8,150 nt of DNA from Opitutaceae bacterium. GTDB taxonomy: Bacteria > Verrucomicrobiota > Verrucomicrobiae > Opitutales > Opitutaceae. Shown here one piece after another: positions 1-6,195 of this stretch (positions are counted from its first letter, which is position 1; the number at the start of each line of letters is the position of its first letter). The notes below the pieces were generated by a model. The model had not been told where the DNA came from and searched no databases. It worked only from the letters and a program-made list of their open reading frames with translations. The translations under genes and the position numbers were made by a program. Where the stretch lies: contig JAISAX010000916.1 in NCBI GenBank assembly GCA_031266495.1, positions 1 to 8,150 of the forward strand. The letters run 5' to 3'.

Positions 1-9
1 CCCTGCTCA

Positions 10-35
10 CCTTCGTGTCATTCCTTCGTGTCATT
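10..35. repeat. 13-bp tandem direct repeat, two copies
   Basis: CCTTCGTGTCATT is present twice, head to tail, at 10-22 and 23-35 with no mismatch. Just downstream, ACTGTAA occurs at 37-43 and again at 47-53. No reading frame here looks like a gene. The repeat is seen directly; its function is unknown and it may simply be a slippage product in a non-coding spacer. Confidence 0.85.
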
Positions 36-72
36 CACTGTAAACAACTGTAATTCTTTCAAACAAATGGTC

Positions 73-132
73 TTGCCTGGTGGCAAAGGGCGACGCTGCG
101 CGTCGTCCACGGGCTGGAAGCCCGTGCCACTT
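73..132. repeat. Palindrome module with GGA triloop and GCCAC tail (copy 1)
   Basis: Three palindromes lie in a row: TTGCC/GGCAA (73-77 and 82-86), CGACGC/GCGTCG around TGC (91-105), and CACGGGCT/AGCCCGTG around GGA (108-126). The last is followed directly by CCACTT, which completes a GCCAC tail. The last palindrome recurs exactly at 5982-6000 and 6066-6084, each time with CCACT after it, so this is a dispersed repeat family. Read through by ORF finders, it gives a recurring low-value WHGLPAR peptide, and any protein called here would be spurious. Confidence 0.85.
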
Positions 133-176
133 CAAGGCAGTCCGCGTAACTTCAGTTACTGATGTTACGCCTGCAG

Positions 177-315
177 CCGGTCCGGGGAGGGCACGCGTCT
201 CGCGTGCCGGCCTGGGCGTCTCGCCCAAGCCTTTGCTGACGATCCGGTCCGAACCGAACCGTGTTCGGCGTGACGCCGAACACAGCACGCGAGACGCGTG
301 CTCTCCCCGGACCGG
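177..315. repeat. Large inverted repeat made of four nested triloop palindromes
   Basis: Positions 177-208 are the inverted complement of 284-315 with 30 of 32 bases matching. Each 32-nt arm contains its own palindrome: 190-208 (stem GGCACGCG, centre TCT) and 284-302 (stem AGCACGCG, centre AGA). Inside them, abutting without a gap, are two further palindromes. One is at 209-231 (stem core TGGGCG/CGCCCA, centre TCT, one mismatch in the extended stem). The other is at 261-283 (10-bp perfect stem beginning GTGTTCGGCG, centre TGA). The centre, 232-260, is rich in GGTCC/GAACC words. The whole block could extrude as a cruciform or fold as RNA. A third, decayed copy of the outer arm lies at 6196-6231. 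Confidence 0.85.
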
Positions 316-355
316 GACCGGATCGGACCGGGACCGGACCGGATCGGATCGGATC
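309..355. repeat. GGACC/GGATC short tandem array
   Basis: Two 16-bp units differ at one base: 309-324 is GGACCGGGACCGGATC and 325-340 is GGACCGGGACCGGACC. They are followed by three GGATC-type pentamers at 341-355. The array begins inside the end of the large inverted repeat and was probably grown from its GGACC tail by slippage. This degenerate microsatellite explains the Asp/Arg/Gly/Pro-rich spurious frames across this stretch. Confidence 0.8.
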
Positions 356-426
356 GACAGAAAAATACCCTCGTCTGCGTAACTTCCGTCAAGAATCAAG
401 GTTCTTCGACGTTTTCGGTGGGAACA

Positions 427-444
427 GGGGGGGGGGGGGGGGGG
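427..444. repeat. Pure G tract of 18 nt upstream of the nuclease gene
   Basis: Eighteen uninterrupted G residues end 62 nt before the nuclease start codon. Transcribed toward the nuclease they would give an RNA G run able to form a quadruplex; transcribed the other way they would give a C run. Nearby is a weak hairpin at 459-473 (GCAAC, loop AAAGC, GTTGC). The tract is the longest of five homopolymer C/G runs in the window and the only one with G on the plus strand. Its length may vary between cells or be a sequencing uncertainty. Confidence 0.85.
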
Positions 445-506
445 AAGGAGCACGGCCAGCAACAAAGCGTTGCGGGTTTTACCGACCCCCACTTGCATTC
501 GCGCCA

Positions 507-1619
507 ATGACCTCACCCGACAAAACCTCGCCAACCGACGCGACAAAGACAGATGCAGGCAAGGGCGAGCACGACCGGATATTTCGGCACGCCTTTTCGC
601 TGCCGGTGGTGGCACGGCAGTTTTTGAGAAGATGGTTGCCGCCCGAGCTGGTGAGGCAAACCGACTGGCACACGTTGGGAGTCAGCCGGATATCCGGAAT
701 CAGCGACACCCTGTCCGAACGGCGGGAAGACGTCGTTTATCGAATCAGGATGGAAGGGCGCGAGGTGCATTTTTACGTGTTGCTGGAGCACCAGACGAAA
801 AACGAGAAGTACATGGCCCGGCGAATTCTTGAGGAGACTCTGTTTATTTGGCGACAGGACGAGCACGACCGGGCCGGAGAGGAGGCAACGGACAAGACGG
901 CGGGCAAGGGCGAGACGGCGGACAAGGCGGCGGGCAAAAGCGGACGGGGATCGGGCAAACTGCCGTTGGTCATATCGATGGTGTTGCATCCCGGACCGGG
1001 CAAATGGGGCAAGATCTGGCGGCTGGCCGATCTGATAGACGTGCCGCCGAGCATGGAAAAATGGGCGCGAACGTTTATGCCGGACTGCGGATTTATCGTG
1101 GTGGAGCTGGCGGGACTCCCGCTCGAAAAACTGGCCGACGGCGCGCTGGCCCGCGCCATTCTGGGTGCGCTTCAGGGCAACCGGCTTGGTCTGATGGACA
1201 TTCGCAAAATCAAGCGTCTGCTGGACGAAACCTTTGCCGACCCGGACCGGGTCTCCATAGGCGCAGTCATCAACCAACTCTGGCACTACCTGATTTCCTC
1301 TTCGGACTTGAAACACGAACAGATCGAAGACATCGTTACGGACACCATTCCAAAGGAATACAAAACAACTGACATCATGAACACCGTCGAACGACTCAGA
1401 CAGGAAGGCCGCAAGGAAGGCAGACAGGAAGGCAGACAGGAAGGATTTCAGGAAGGCCAGCACAACGCCGTGATAGAAGCCCTTGAGGTGCGGTTTGCGC
1501 GAGTGCCGGAAGGGTTGCAGGAAGCCATCAAGGGCATTGGGGACATCAAACACCTTCACAAGCTGCACCGCGCCGCCATCCTTTGCTCCAGTATCGAAGA
1601 CTTTGCGCAAAGCCTGTAA
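507..1619 (+). CDS. Rpn/YhgA family PD-(D/E)XK nuclease (transposase_31-like)
   Basis: The 370-residue product resembles the Rpn (recombination-promoting nuclease) family, whose E. coli members are DNA endonucleases that stimulate RecA-independent recombination. Family hallmarks seen are: HDRIFRHAFSLP at residues 22-33; a leucine/tryptophan-rich LPPEL...TDWHTL segment; DVVYRI with D75; VLLEHQ with E94 and Q96, matching the PD-(D/E)XK core; and KLPLVISMVLHPG at 151-163. The tail has (R/Q)EG repeats at about 300-318 followed by a helical end, also typical. Residues 118-150 are an unusual Lys/Gly/Asp-rich insert made of two related units (DNA 891-910 and 921-940). The ATG at 507 begins just before conserved sequence; no Shine-Dalgarno is visible. 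The frame stays open upstream to 261 but only through repeats and the G tract. Family assignment is confident; activity is inferred. Confidence 0.85.
   Translation: MTSPDKTSPTDATKTDAGKGEHDRIFRHAFSLPVVARQFLRRWLPPELVRQTDWHTLGVSRISGISDTLSERREDVVYRIRMEGREVHFYVLLEHQTKNEKYMARRILEETLFIWRQDEHDRAGEEATDKTAGKGETADKAAGKSGRGSGKLPLVISMVLHPGPGKWGKIWRLADLIDVPPSMEKWARTFMPDCGFIVVELAGLPLEKLADGALARAILGALQGNRLGLMDIRKIKRLLDETFADPDRVSIGAVINQLWHYLISSSDLKHEQIEDIVTDTIPKEYKTTDIMNTVERLRQEGRKEGRQEGRQEGFQEGQHNAVIEALEVRFARVPEGLQEAIKGIGDIKHLHKLHRAAILCSSIEDFAQSL
891..940 (+). repeat. Imperfect direct repeat inside the nuclease gene
   Basis: A 20-nt unit beginning GACAAGACGGCGGGCAA at 891 recurs at 921 with 17 of 20 bases matching. 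It encodes the DKTAGKG and DKAAGKS portions of a charged linker between the catalytic LLEHQ region and the KLPLVI strand. The spacing of 30 nt keeps the frame. It looks like an in-frame linker expansion. Confidence 0.7.
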
Positions 1620-1675
1620 CCTGCTCCTGCGTCATCCATCGCGCTGCCACTGCCACCGTCGCCGTCGCCGCCTCT

Positions 1676-1689
1676 CCCCCCCCCCCCCC
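1676..1689. repeat. Pure C tract (14 nt) in the convergent spacer
   Basis: Fourteen C residues lie 56 nt after the nuclease stop codon, at the end of a C-rich, G-poor stretch (1620-1689). Transcribed from the nuclease gene, this would be a C-rich 3' untranslated RNA, the kind of sequence Rho prefers. That role is inference. Similar tracts follow the other plus-strand genes except the LacI-family gene. Confidence 0.85.
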
Positions 1690-1694
1690 GCCCG

Positions 1695-1738
1695 GCCTGC
1701 CGGACAACGGCGGGCTTACCGCGCGGGTTCTGGCAGGC
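1695..1738. terminator. Possible bidirectional terminator hairpin between convergent genes
   Basis: GCCTGCC (1695-1701) pairs with GGCAGGC (1732-1738) across a 30-nt loop. An alternative fold uses GCCG (1699-1702) with CGGC (1708-1711). It sits 75 nt beyond the nuclease stop and 26 nt beyond the oxidoreductase stop, where convergent transcripts should end. There is no T run on either side, so it does not fit a classical intrinsic terminator and the call is weak. Confidence 0.3.
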
Positions 1739-1763
1739 TCCGACTCAAGGGGCTGTCAACGTG

Positions 1764-3668
1764 TCAGGCGTTTTCCAGTCCGTGATCCGGCTCGGCAAGG
1801 TCTTCACTCGCAATATTCGCGACAACCTCCGTCCATGCCTTGCCCGAAACGGGCGCCGGGGTCAGGGGCATTTTTTCCGTCATGGTATCCATGCTGTAGA
1901 TACGGAGTTCCGGCGCTCCCCATGTCGCGGTGCCCGTCCATCGCAAGGCGCGGATCGCGCGGCCAACGGGCAACACGACCAGACGGCGCGTGTTGCCGGT
2001 TATCCGGTGAAGGGTTTCCCACCCGTCGCCGTTGCTGCCGCCGCCGCCGTTGCCGTTGCCAGTCTGTACTTCGATGCGGAAATCGCGGACCAGCGTTTCG
2101 GGCATTCTGACTTTCTTTTTCCCGAGAGGATACATGCATGGCATGATCTTGTTGTTATTCAGGTCGCTGTCGAAGACCAGCCGCAGACATTCGACGTGGC
2201 GCGGCTCCTCCCGGCGCATTTCCAGCGCCGTGTTTACCGGAGCGCTCCAGCAATGCGCGCCATTGTCGGCATCCCGTTCGTGACCATCCAGCAGGACCGC
2301 GGTGTCGCCTGCGCCGCCGCCGGTGACGGTGAATTTCGCCTGTCGCGTCAATCCGGATACAGGACGGGTCAGGCCTGGCAGCCAGCAATCGTCCTCCATC
2401 AGGCGCGTTTGCAGGAGAGTCACGTCCCCTGTCGAAAGCTCCGCGGGCAAACAGGATTTTTCGTGGCAAAGCGCGGCGGCCGTTCCGGCGGCCTGCCCGA
2501 GAATGGAACACGTGCCCATCACCCGCGTCGAGGACAGCGCAACATGCGTTGCCGAGATGTTGCGTCCGGCGCAGAACAGGTTTCCGACGTTGCGCGAATA
2601 AAGAGAGCGCAGGGGAATGCCGTAGGGAGACGGCGCGGGGTGAAAGAGGGTGGCCTTGCCGGGATAATACAAACCGGCGGGATGGTGGTCATCCATGCTC
2701 CAGCCGCCGTAGGCCACGATGTCATCAAAAATGCCGCCCGCCTCGACATCGAGTTGCGTCAGGATGTGCGGACCGAGGTAGCGCCGGTTTTCGCGTTTTC
2801 CCGGCAGCGCGCCCAGCCAGCGCAAACGCCAGTTTTTCAGTTTCTCCGCCTGCGGTCCGCGGTTTTTCATGTAGTCCCAGATTCCCCACGCGGCGCTGAC
2901 AAGTTTGTCGTGGATCGCTTCGGCATCCTCGATCGTGTTGCCCAGGCCGCCGATTTCGAGCCACCAGAAATTGTCGCCAAAACCGGAGCCAACTCGCGAG
3001 GGGAGGTTGGACGCGTCGTCAAAATAACAAGCCCAGGGGGGGGCGGCATAGGGTTGCTCCACGGGGGTTTCCTCCAGTTGCAGGAGGATCGAGTTCCCCA
3101 TCGTTTTCATGTCGGCCCGCGTTGGCGCGACAGGTTCCCCGAATTCTTCACGGCTTTCGCGGCCATGGCGCACATCGGCCCCGGACAACGGGGCGAGAAT
3201 GGAATCGCCGGAACAATCGATAAAAAACTCCGCCTCGATGGTGTGCCAGGTCTGGGTGGTGAGTTGCCAGGCGTGAACGGCGGTTATGCGGCCGCCGTCC
3301 ATCGTAATGTCATTGACACTACAGTTGAGGAGCGTGCGCAGGCCGGGCGTCATTTTGGCGAATTCGTGCAGGACCGAGTCCCAGACCGAATAAATGCCCC
3401 CGGGGTTCCGGCGCGCGTTGGCGAGCTGTATTTCCTCCAGAATGCCGGTTTCCTTCCGGTGGTGGCCGCGGGCGCCCAGTATCCACATCCTGACTTCGGA
3501 GGAGGCGTTGCCGCCAGGCATCGGGCGGTCGTGCACCAGCAGGACGCTGGCGTCGCGTCGCGCCGCCGCCACGGCGGCAATCAGGCCAGCCATGCCGCCG
3601 CCAACTACACAAACGTTGGCCGCGTGTTTTATGGATTTCAGTCCGGAATTCATTCGTTCGGGATTCAT
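1764..3668 (-). CDS. FAD-dependent oxidoreductase (FAD_oxidored, PF12831-like) with extra C-terminal domain
   Basis: The 634-residue product starts with a dinucleotide-binding Rossmann motif, VVGGGMAGLIAA at residues 21-32 (GxGxxG at 23-28), then PGGNASSEVRMWILGARG at 51-68, a signature I associate with PF12831-type flavoproteins. DCSGD at 151-155 and LFCAGRN...GQAAGTAAA at 364-399 fit the second FAD-contacting segment. There is no signal peptide, so it is probably cytoplasmic. From about residue 430 the rest looks like an additional beta-rich, perhaps carbohydrate-binding-like, domain; this is inferred from length and composition. A Gly/Asn linker at 537-549 interrupts it. The start at 3668 gives a 20-residue lead before the Rossmann strand; ATG at 3653 is an alternative. 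It is divergent from an AraC regulator, which suggests control by it. The substrate is unknown, plausibly a sugar or glycan derivative. Confidence 0.85.
   Translation of the reverse strand: MNPERMNSGLKSIKHAANVCVVGGGMAGLIAAVAAARRDASVLLVHDRPMPGGNASSEVRMWILGARGHHRKETGILEEIQLANARRNPGGIYSVWDSVLHEFAKMTPGLRTLLNCSVNDITMDGGRITAVHAWQLTTQTWHTIEAEFFIDCSGDSILAPLSGADVRHGRESREEFGEPVAPTRADMKTMGNSILLQLEETPVEQPYAAPPWACYFDDASNLPSRVGSGFGDNFWWLEIGGLGNTIEDAEAIHDKLVSAAWGIWDYMKNRGPQAEKLKNWRLRWLGALPGKRENRRYLGPHILTQLDVEAGGIFDDIVAYGGWSMDDHHPAGLYYPGKATLFHPAPSPYGIPLRSLYSRNVGNLFCAGRNISATHVALSSTRVMGTCSILGQAAGTAAALCHEKSCLPAELSTGDVTLLQTRLMEDDCWLPGLTRPVSGLTRQAKFTVTGGGAGDTAVLLDGHERDADNGAHCWSAPVNTALEMRREEPRHVECLRLVFDSDLNNNKIMPCMYPLGKKKVRMPETLVRDFRIEVQTGNGNGGGGSNGDGWETLHRITGNTRRLVVLPVGRAIRALRWTGTATWGAPELRIYSMDTMTEKMPLTPAPVSGKAWTEVVANIASEDLAEPDHGLENA
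2022..2060 (-). repeat. Gly/Asn-rich codon repeat inside the oxidoreductase gene
   Basis: A run of GGC and AAC codons (GCC/GTT on the plus strand) encodes residues 537-549, GNGNGGGGSNGDG. It falls within the C-terminal domain as a flexible loop or linker. The low-complexity codons suggest slippage expansion; the frame is intact on both sides. Confidence 0.75.
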
Positions 3669-3762
3669 GTCGCCCGGACTTCATCTCGCCCGCGGCGGTT
3701 TCTCAAGTGGACAGCATTGCGGAAATGCCCCAATCCGTATCAGATTTTCAACATCTCGCCCG
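3666..3762. promoter_or_regulatory. Divergent promoter region with three CAT(C/G)TCGCCCG words
   Basis: The spacer between the divergent oxidoreductase and AraC-family genes contains CATGTCGCCCG at 3666-3676 and CATCTCGCCCG at 3682-3692 and 3752-3762, all in the same orientation. The first covers the oxidoreductase start codon; the last ends 7 nt before the regulator start codon. The first two are 16 nt apart, start to start, about one and a half helical turns. AraC-family proteins commonly bind direct repeats near their own and their target promoters, so these are candidate operator half-sites. No convincing -10/-35 pair was found by eye. Confidence 0.35.
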
Positions 3763-3769
3763 GCCTCCC

Positions 3770-4651
3770 ATGAGTGATTCGCCTTTCCCCGTCTATCGCC
3801 TGGACCAATGGACTACCCTGCGGTTGCAACTGCTCTGGGCCTACGAGAGGCATATGGGAGAGGCGACGTCGCCGCTGGCCGCCGGCTCCTACAGTTTCCA
3901 GACCGCGTTGCTGATAAAGGAGGGCTGGGCCGAGGCAGGCGATTCGCGGGCGTCGCTCAAGCGCGTCGAAGCCGGCCAGTGGCTCGTCCTTCGTCAGGGC
4001 AGGCGGGTGCAGCGCTTCGGCCAGGATTGCGTCCTGTTGTCCGTGGGCTTCCGCTTCCAGTTGCCCACCGGCGAGGCGGTCTTCGACCAGGGGTTTCCGC
4101 TCCGGATCCGCGATGCCGATTATCCCGCCCTGCAACGGACCGCCCGGAGGGTGTTGAAGGAAATGAGATATCATGTCGGCGAGGGGTTTTTTCTCAGGAA
4201 ACAGTCGCTGGACATGAAACATTACCTGCTTTCGCAGAATGCGCTTCGCCTGTTTCTCATCGAGTTGGCGGGGGTTTTTCACGCGGAAGGTCTGCGCCCG
4301 CAACTGCTGCGCCAGCAACACCCGCGGGTCAGCGAAGCCCTGGAAATCATTGACAATGCGCTGGCTTCGTCCGGAGCGCCTCCGAAGGCGGCGGATATTG
4401 CCAGGCGCGCGGGCCTGAGCATGACGCATCTGGACCGGCTCATGGTCGCCGGGACCGGGCACACCGTCCATCAATTCGTGGACGCCCGCCGGGTGTGCCT
4501 TGCGCAAGATGCGTTGCTCGCCGGCGGCAGCACGCTAAAAGCCATCGCCTACAACCTGGGTTTTTCATCTCCGTCCCACTTTAACAGCTGGTTCAGGCAA
4601 CGACAGGGCGAAACGCCCTTGCGGTATCGAAACAGAAATCTGGATACCTGA
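3770..4651 (+). CDS. AraC-family transcriptional regulator
   Basis: The 293-residue product has an AraC/XylS DNA-binding domain at the C-terminus. The first helix-turn-helix is around residues 207-230 (ADIARRAGLSMTHLDRLM) and the second around 254-287, containing the family signature IAYNLGFSSPSHFNSWFRQ, G and TPLRYR. The N-terminal 180 residues would be the ligand-sensing part; they contain cupin-like strands (EAGQWLVLRQG) but I cannot name a ligand. The ATG at 3770 is chosen because it gives a normal N-terminus; a GTG at 3707 and an ATG at 3725 are in frame upstream. No Shine-Dalgarno is evident. It is divergent from the FAD oxidoreductase by about 100 nt, the usual arrangement for a local regulator and its target, and is followed by a LacI-family gene. 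Confidence 0.9.
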   Translation: MSDSPFPVYRLDQWTTLRLQLLWAYERHMGEATSPLAAGSYSFQTALLIKEGWAEAGDSRASLKRVEAGQWLVLRQGRRVQRFGQDCVLLSVGFRFQLPTGEAVFDQGFPLRIRDADYPALQRTARRVLKEMRYHVGEGFFLRKQSLDMKHYLLSQNALRLFLIELAGVFHAEGLRPQLLRQQHPRVSEALEIIDNALASSGAPPKAADIARRAGLSMTHLDRLMVAGTGHTVHQFVDARRVCLAQDALLAGGSTLKAIAYNLGFSSPSHFNSWFRQRQGETPLRYRNRNLDT

Positions 4652-4662
4652 GTCTCCCCCTT

Positions 4663-4675
4663 CCCCCCCCCCCCC
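4663..4675. repeat. Pure C tract (13 nt) after the AraC-family gene
   Basis: Thirteen C residues begin 11 nt after the stop codon and are preceded by TCTCCCCCTT. The tract lies in the 109-nt gap before the LacI-family gene, so it could act at the 3' end of one transcript or in the leader of the next. Its position right behind a stop codon parallels the tracts at 1676, 7253 and 8095. Confidence 0.85.
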
Positions 4676-4736
4676 GCGCCCGCTCTCCCGGATTTGCGGC
4701 GGGAAAAAGGAAAGTTGTTTCCGGACGACGCCAGAG

Positions 4737-4749
4737 CCGGAATTTCCGG
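4737..4749. promoter_or_regulatory. Candidate operator palindrome upstream of the LacI-family gene
   Basis: CCGGAATTTCCGG is a perfect palindrome around a central T, 11 nt before the ATG at 4761. The half-word TTCCGGA also occurs at 4718-4724. LacI-type regulators bind palindromes and often autoregulate, so it could be an operator, but it lacks the common central CG of LacI-family sites. The overlapping GGAAG at 4748-4752 could instead serve as the ribosome-binding site. Confidence 0.3.
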
Positions 4750-4760
4750 AAGCGGACACG

Positions 4761-5855
4761 ATGCTCTTGCCATCCGTCCGGGCAGATGTTCGACAATCCG
4801 TGCAAATGGCCGAACCCGCCCATATCTCCATCCGCGATCTCGCCGCCCGGCTGGGGCTTGGCCGGACTGCCGTGTCAATGGCGCTGCGCAATCACCCTCA
4901 CATATCCGAAAAGACACGACAACGCGTGCAGGCCGAGGCGGCGCGGCTCGGCTACCGTCCCAATGCGCTCGTCACCGCCCTCATGTCGCAAATCCGCACC
5001 CGCCGGGTGAAACGCAGCGGCGAGACCATCGCCTTTTTCACGGCCTACAAAACCAGGGACGAATGGAACAGGGCCAGCCTCGTGGACGGAACGCTCCAGG
5101 GGGCCAGGGAACGGGCCGAGCACCTCGGCTTTCGTGTCGAGCCCTGGTGGCTCGGCTACCGGGGTCGTGAGTCCCGTCGTATCGCCCGCATCTTCCGTGC
5201 GCGGGCCGTGCGGGGCGCCATCATTGGCCCCATGCCGCTCGATCTCGAAGCGCCGGAATTCGACTGGGGCAGCCTTTTTTCCATCGCCATCGGCTACTCG
5301 TTTTCCTGGCAGCCGCTCGACCGGGTCAGCCACAACCATTTCAATATCATACGGCTTTGCTACGAAAACCTGTGGCGGCTCGGGCACCGGCGTATCGGGC
5401 TGGCCATTACCCGCGAATCGGACGACCGCGTGCGGCATCTGTGGCTGGGCGGCTTTTGCACGAGCCAGCAGATTGCCGGCGGCGCGGCGCTTCCGCCGCT
5501 CTGGTTCGAGCATTGGGAAGATCATCCGGATTCGAAAAAGCAGTTTCTGGAATGGTACCGGGCCAACGAACCCGATGCGGTGCTCGGCATCGGTCCCGAC
5601 AATCCCCTGCGCTGGATGCGCGAGGCGGGCGTCTCCGTGCCGGGCAGGACGAGCTACGCCAATATCGATCTCGATCGCGAAAAGGCAGGTGAAGTGGCCG
5701 GAGCACTACAAAATGTGCGGGCCGCCGGCGCCGTGGCGGTGGACCTGGTGGTGGCCGGGATCAATCGCAACGAATACGGCATCCCCGAAACGCCCAGAAT
5801 CCTCCTGCTGGACGCCACCTGGTCAGACGGCGCCACCGTTGCGCATCGTGAATGA
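4761..5855 (+). CDS. LacI/GalR-family transcriptional regulator
   Basis: The 364-residue product has an N-terminal LacI helix-turn-helix at residues 21-69: ISIRDLAARLGLGRTAVSMALRN, then HISEKTRQRVQAEAARLGYRPN, the canonical hinge-preceding motif. A periplasmic-binding-protein-like sensor domain follows from about residue 88. It includes RGAIIG (141-146), NLWRLGHRRIGLAI (203-216), PDAVLGIGPDNPLRWM in the second lobe, and a C-terminal WSDGATV close to the usual family ending. The family senses small effectors, commonly sugars; the ligand here is unknown. ATG at 4761 has a GGAAG eight nt upstream; ATG at 4806 would give a more standard N-terminus five residues before the conserved HIS. It follows the AraC-family gene by 109 nt in the same direction, so the two regulators may be transcribed together or separately. 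Confidence 0.9.
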   Translation: MLLPSVRADVRQSVQMAEPAHISIRDLAARLGLGRTAVSMALRNHPHISEKTRQRVQAEAARLGYRPNALVTALMSQIRTRRVKRSGETIAFFTAYKTRDEWNRASLVDGTLQGARERAEHLGFRVEPWWLGYRGRESRRIARIFRARAVRGAIIGPMPLDLEAPEFDWGSLFSIAIGYSFSWQPLDRVSHNHFNIIRLCYENLWRLGHRRIGLAITRESDDRVRHLWLGGFCTSQQIAGGAALPPLWFEHWEDHPDSKKQFLEWYRANEPDAVLGIGPDNPLRWMREAGVSVPGRTSYANIDLDREKAGEVAGALQNVRAAGAVAVDLVVAGINRNEYGIPETPRILLLDATWSDGATVAHRE

Positions 5856-5919
5856 TATAACGGATGGTGCGCGAGCGTGGTGGCGCGGGCATCTCGCCTG
5901 ACGGGGCGGATCGGGGTGG

Positions 5920-6084
5920 CATGGGCATCCTGCCCATGAGCGTTGCCTCCCGGTTCCGGAGTGGAGCGGTGAGGCAACGTTCACGGGCTGGAAGCCCGTG
6001 CCACTTTTTCTGCCAATCCGGCGGCTTCGCCGTCGGCGGGCGGGACGCCCGCGCCACTCCCGGAACACGGGCTGGAAGCCCGTG
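5920..6084. repeat. Cluster of triloop palindromes with GCCAC tails
   Basis: Four palindromes with a 3-nt centre occur: 5920-5938 (CATGGGCA/TGCCCATG, centre TCC), 5982-6000 (CACGGGCT/AGCCCGTG, centre GGA), 6036-6052 (GCGGGCG/CGCCCGC, centre GGA) and 6066-6084 (identical to 5982-6000). On the strand where the centre reads GGA, each is followed by GCCAC. Between the first two is a longer inverted repeat, CGTTGCCTC (5941-5949) with GAGGCAACG (5971-5979). At 6019-6032 lies CGGCG/CGCCG around GCTT. Spurious frames through this cluster give peptides of the HGQDAHAT, GRDARAT and WHGLPAR type; none is a gene. Confidence 0.85.
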
Positions 6085-6145
6085 CCACTCCGGAACCTGT
6101 CCTTTTTTTGAAATGCGCTCCTGATAGATACCAACTGCTCCTTCA

Positions 6146-6173
6146 ATCGAAAATCGAGAATCGAGAATCGAAA
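6146..6173. repeat. Four 7-bp tandem units ATCGA(A/G)A
   Basis: ATCGAAA, ATCGAGA, ATCGAGA and ATCGAAA run head to tail, with a partial fifth unit. On the minus strand this reads as repeated TCGATTCTCGAT, giving the FSILDSRFSI-type peptide familiar from spurious ORFs. It is AT-rich against the surrounding GC-rich palindromes. No function is evident. Confidence 0.8.
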
Positions 6174-6195
6174 ATCCCCACGGACGGGAGGCTGA

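Noticed and set aside
309..355. CRISPR-like array
   Set aside because: Units of 16 and 5 bp are contiguous with no unique spacers, and no cas gene is present. The 7-bp, 13-bp and 14-bp tandems fail for the same reason.
459..480. Intrinsic terminator GCAAC/GTTGC followed by GGGTTTT
   Set aside because: The stem is only 5 bp, the T run is short and offset by GGG, and it lies in the leader of the nuclease gene with no upstream gene to end.
261..506. An N-terminal extension of the nuclease from the GTG at 261
   Set aside because: The 82 extra codons translate repeats and the G tract, while family similarity begins only after the ATG at 507.
31..615. A minus-strand open frame of 194 codons in the left repeat region
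   Set aside because: It runs through palindromes, the GGACC/GGATC array and the G tract and enters the nuclease gene; its peptide consists of repeat-derived words.
513..1610. A minus-strand open frame of 365 codons over the nuclease gene
   Set aside because: It mirrors the Rpn-family gene; its composition follows the reverse of the sense codons and it has no family motif.
3707..3769. Upstream GTG (3707) or ATG (3725) as the start of the AraC-family gene
   Set aside because: They would use much of the divergent promoter region as coding sequence; the ATG at 3770 gives a normal-length N-terminus.
1761..3773. A plus-strand open frame of 670 codons over the oxidoreductase gene
   Set aside because: It is antisense to a gene with clear FAD-binding motifs, shows no recognisable domain, and is explained by GC-rich codon bias that removes stops from the opposite strand.
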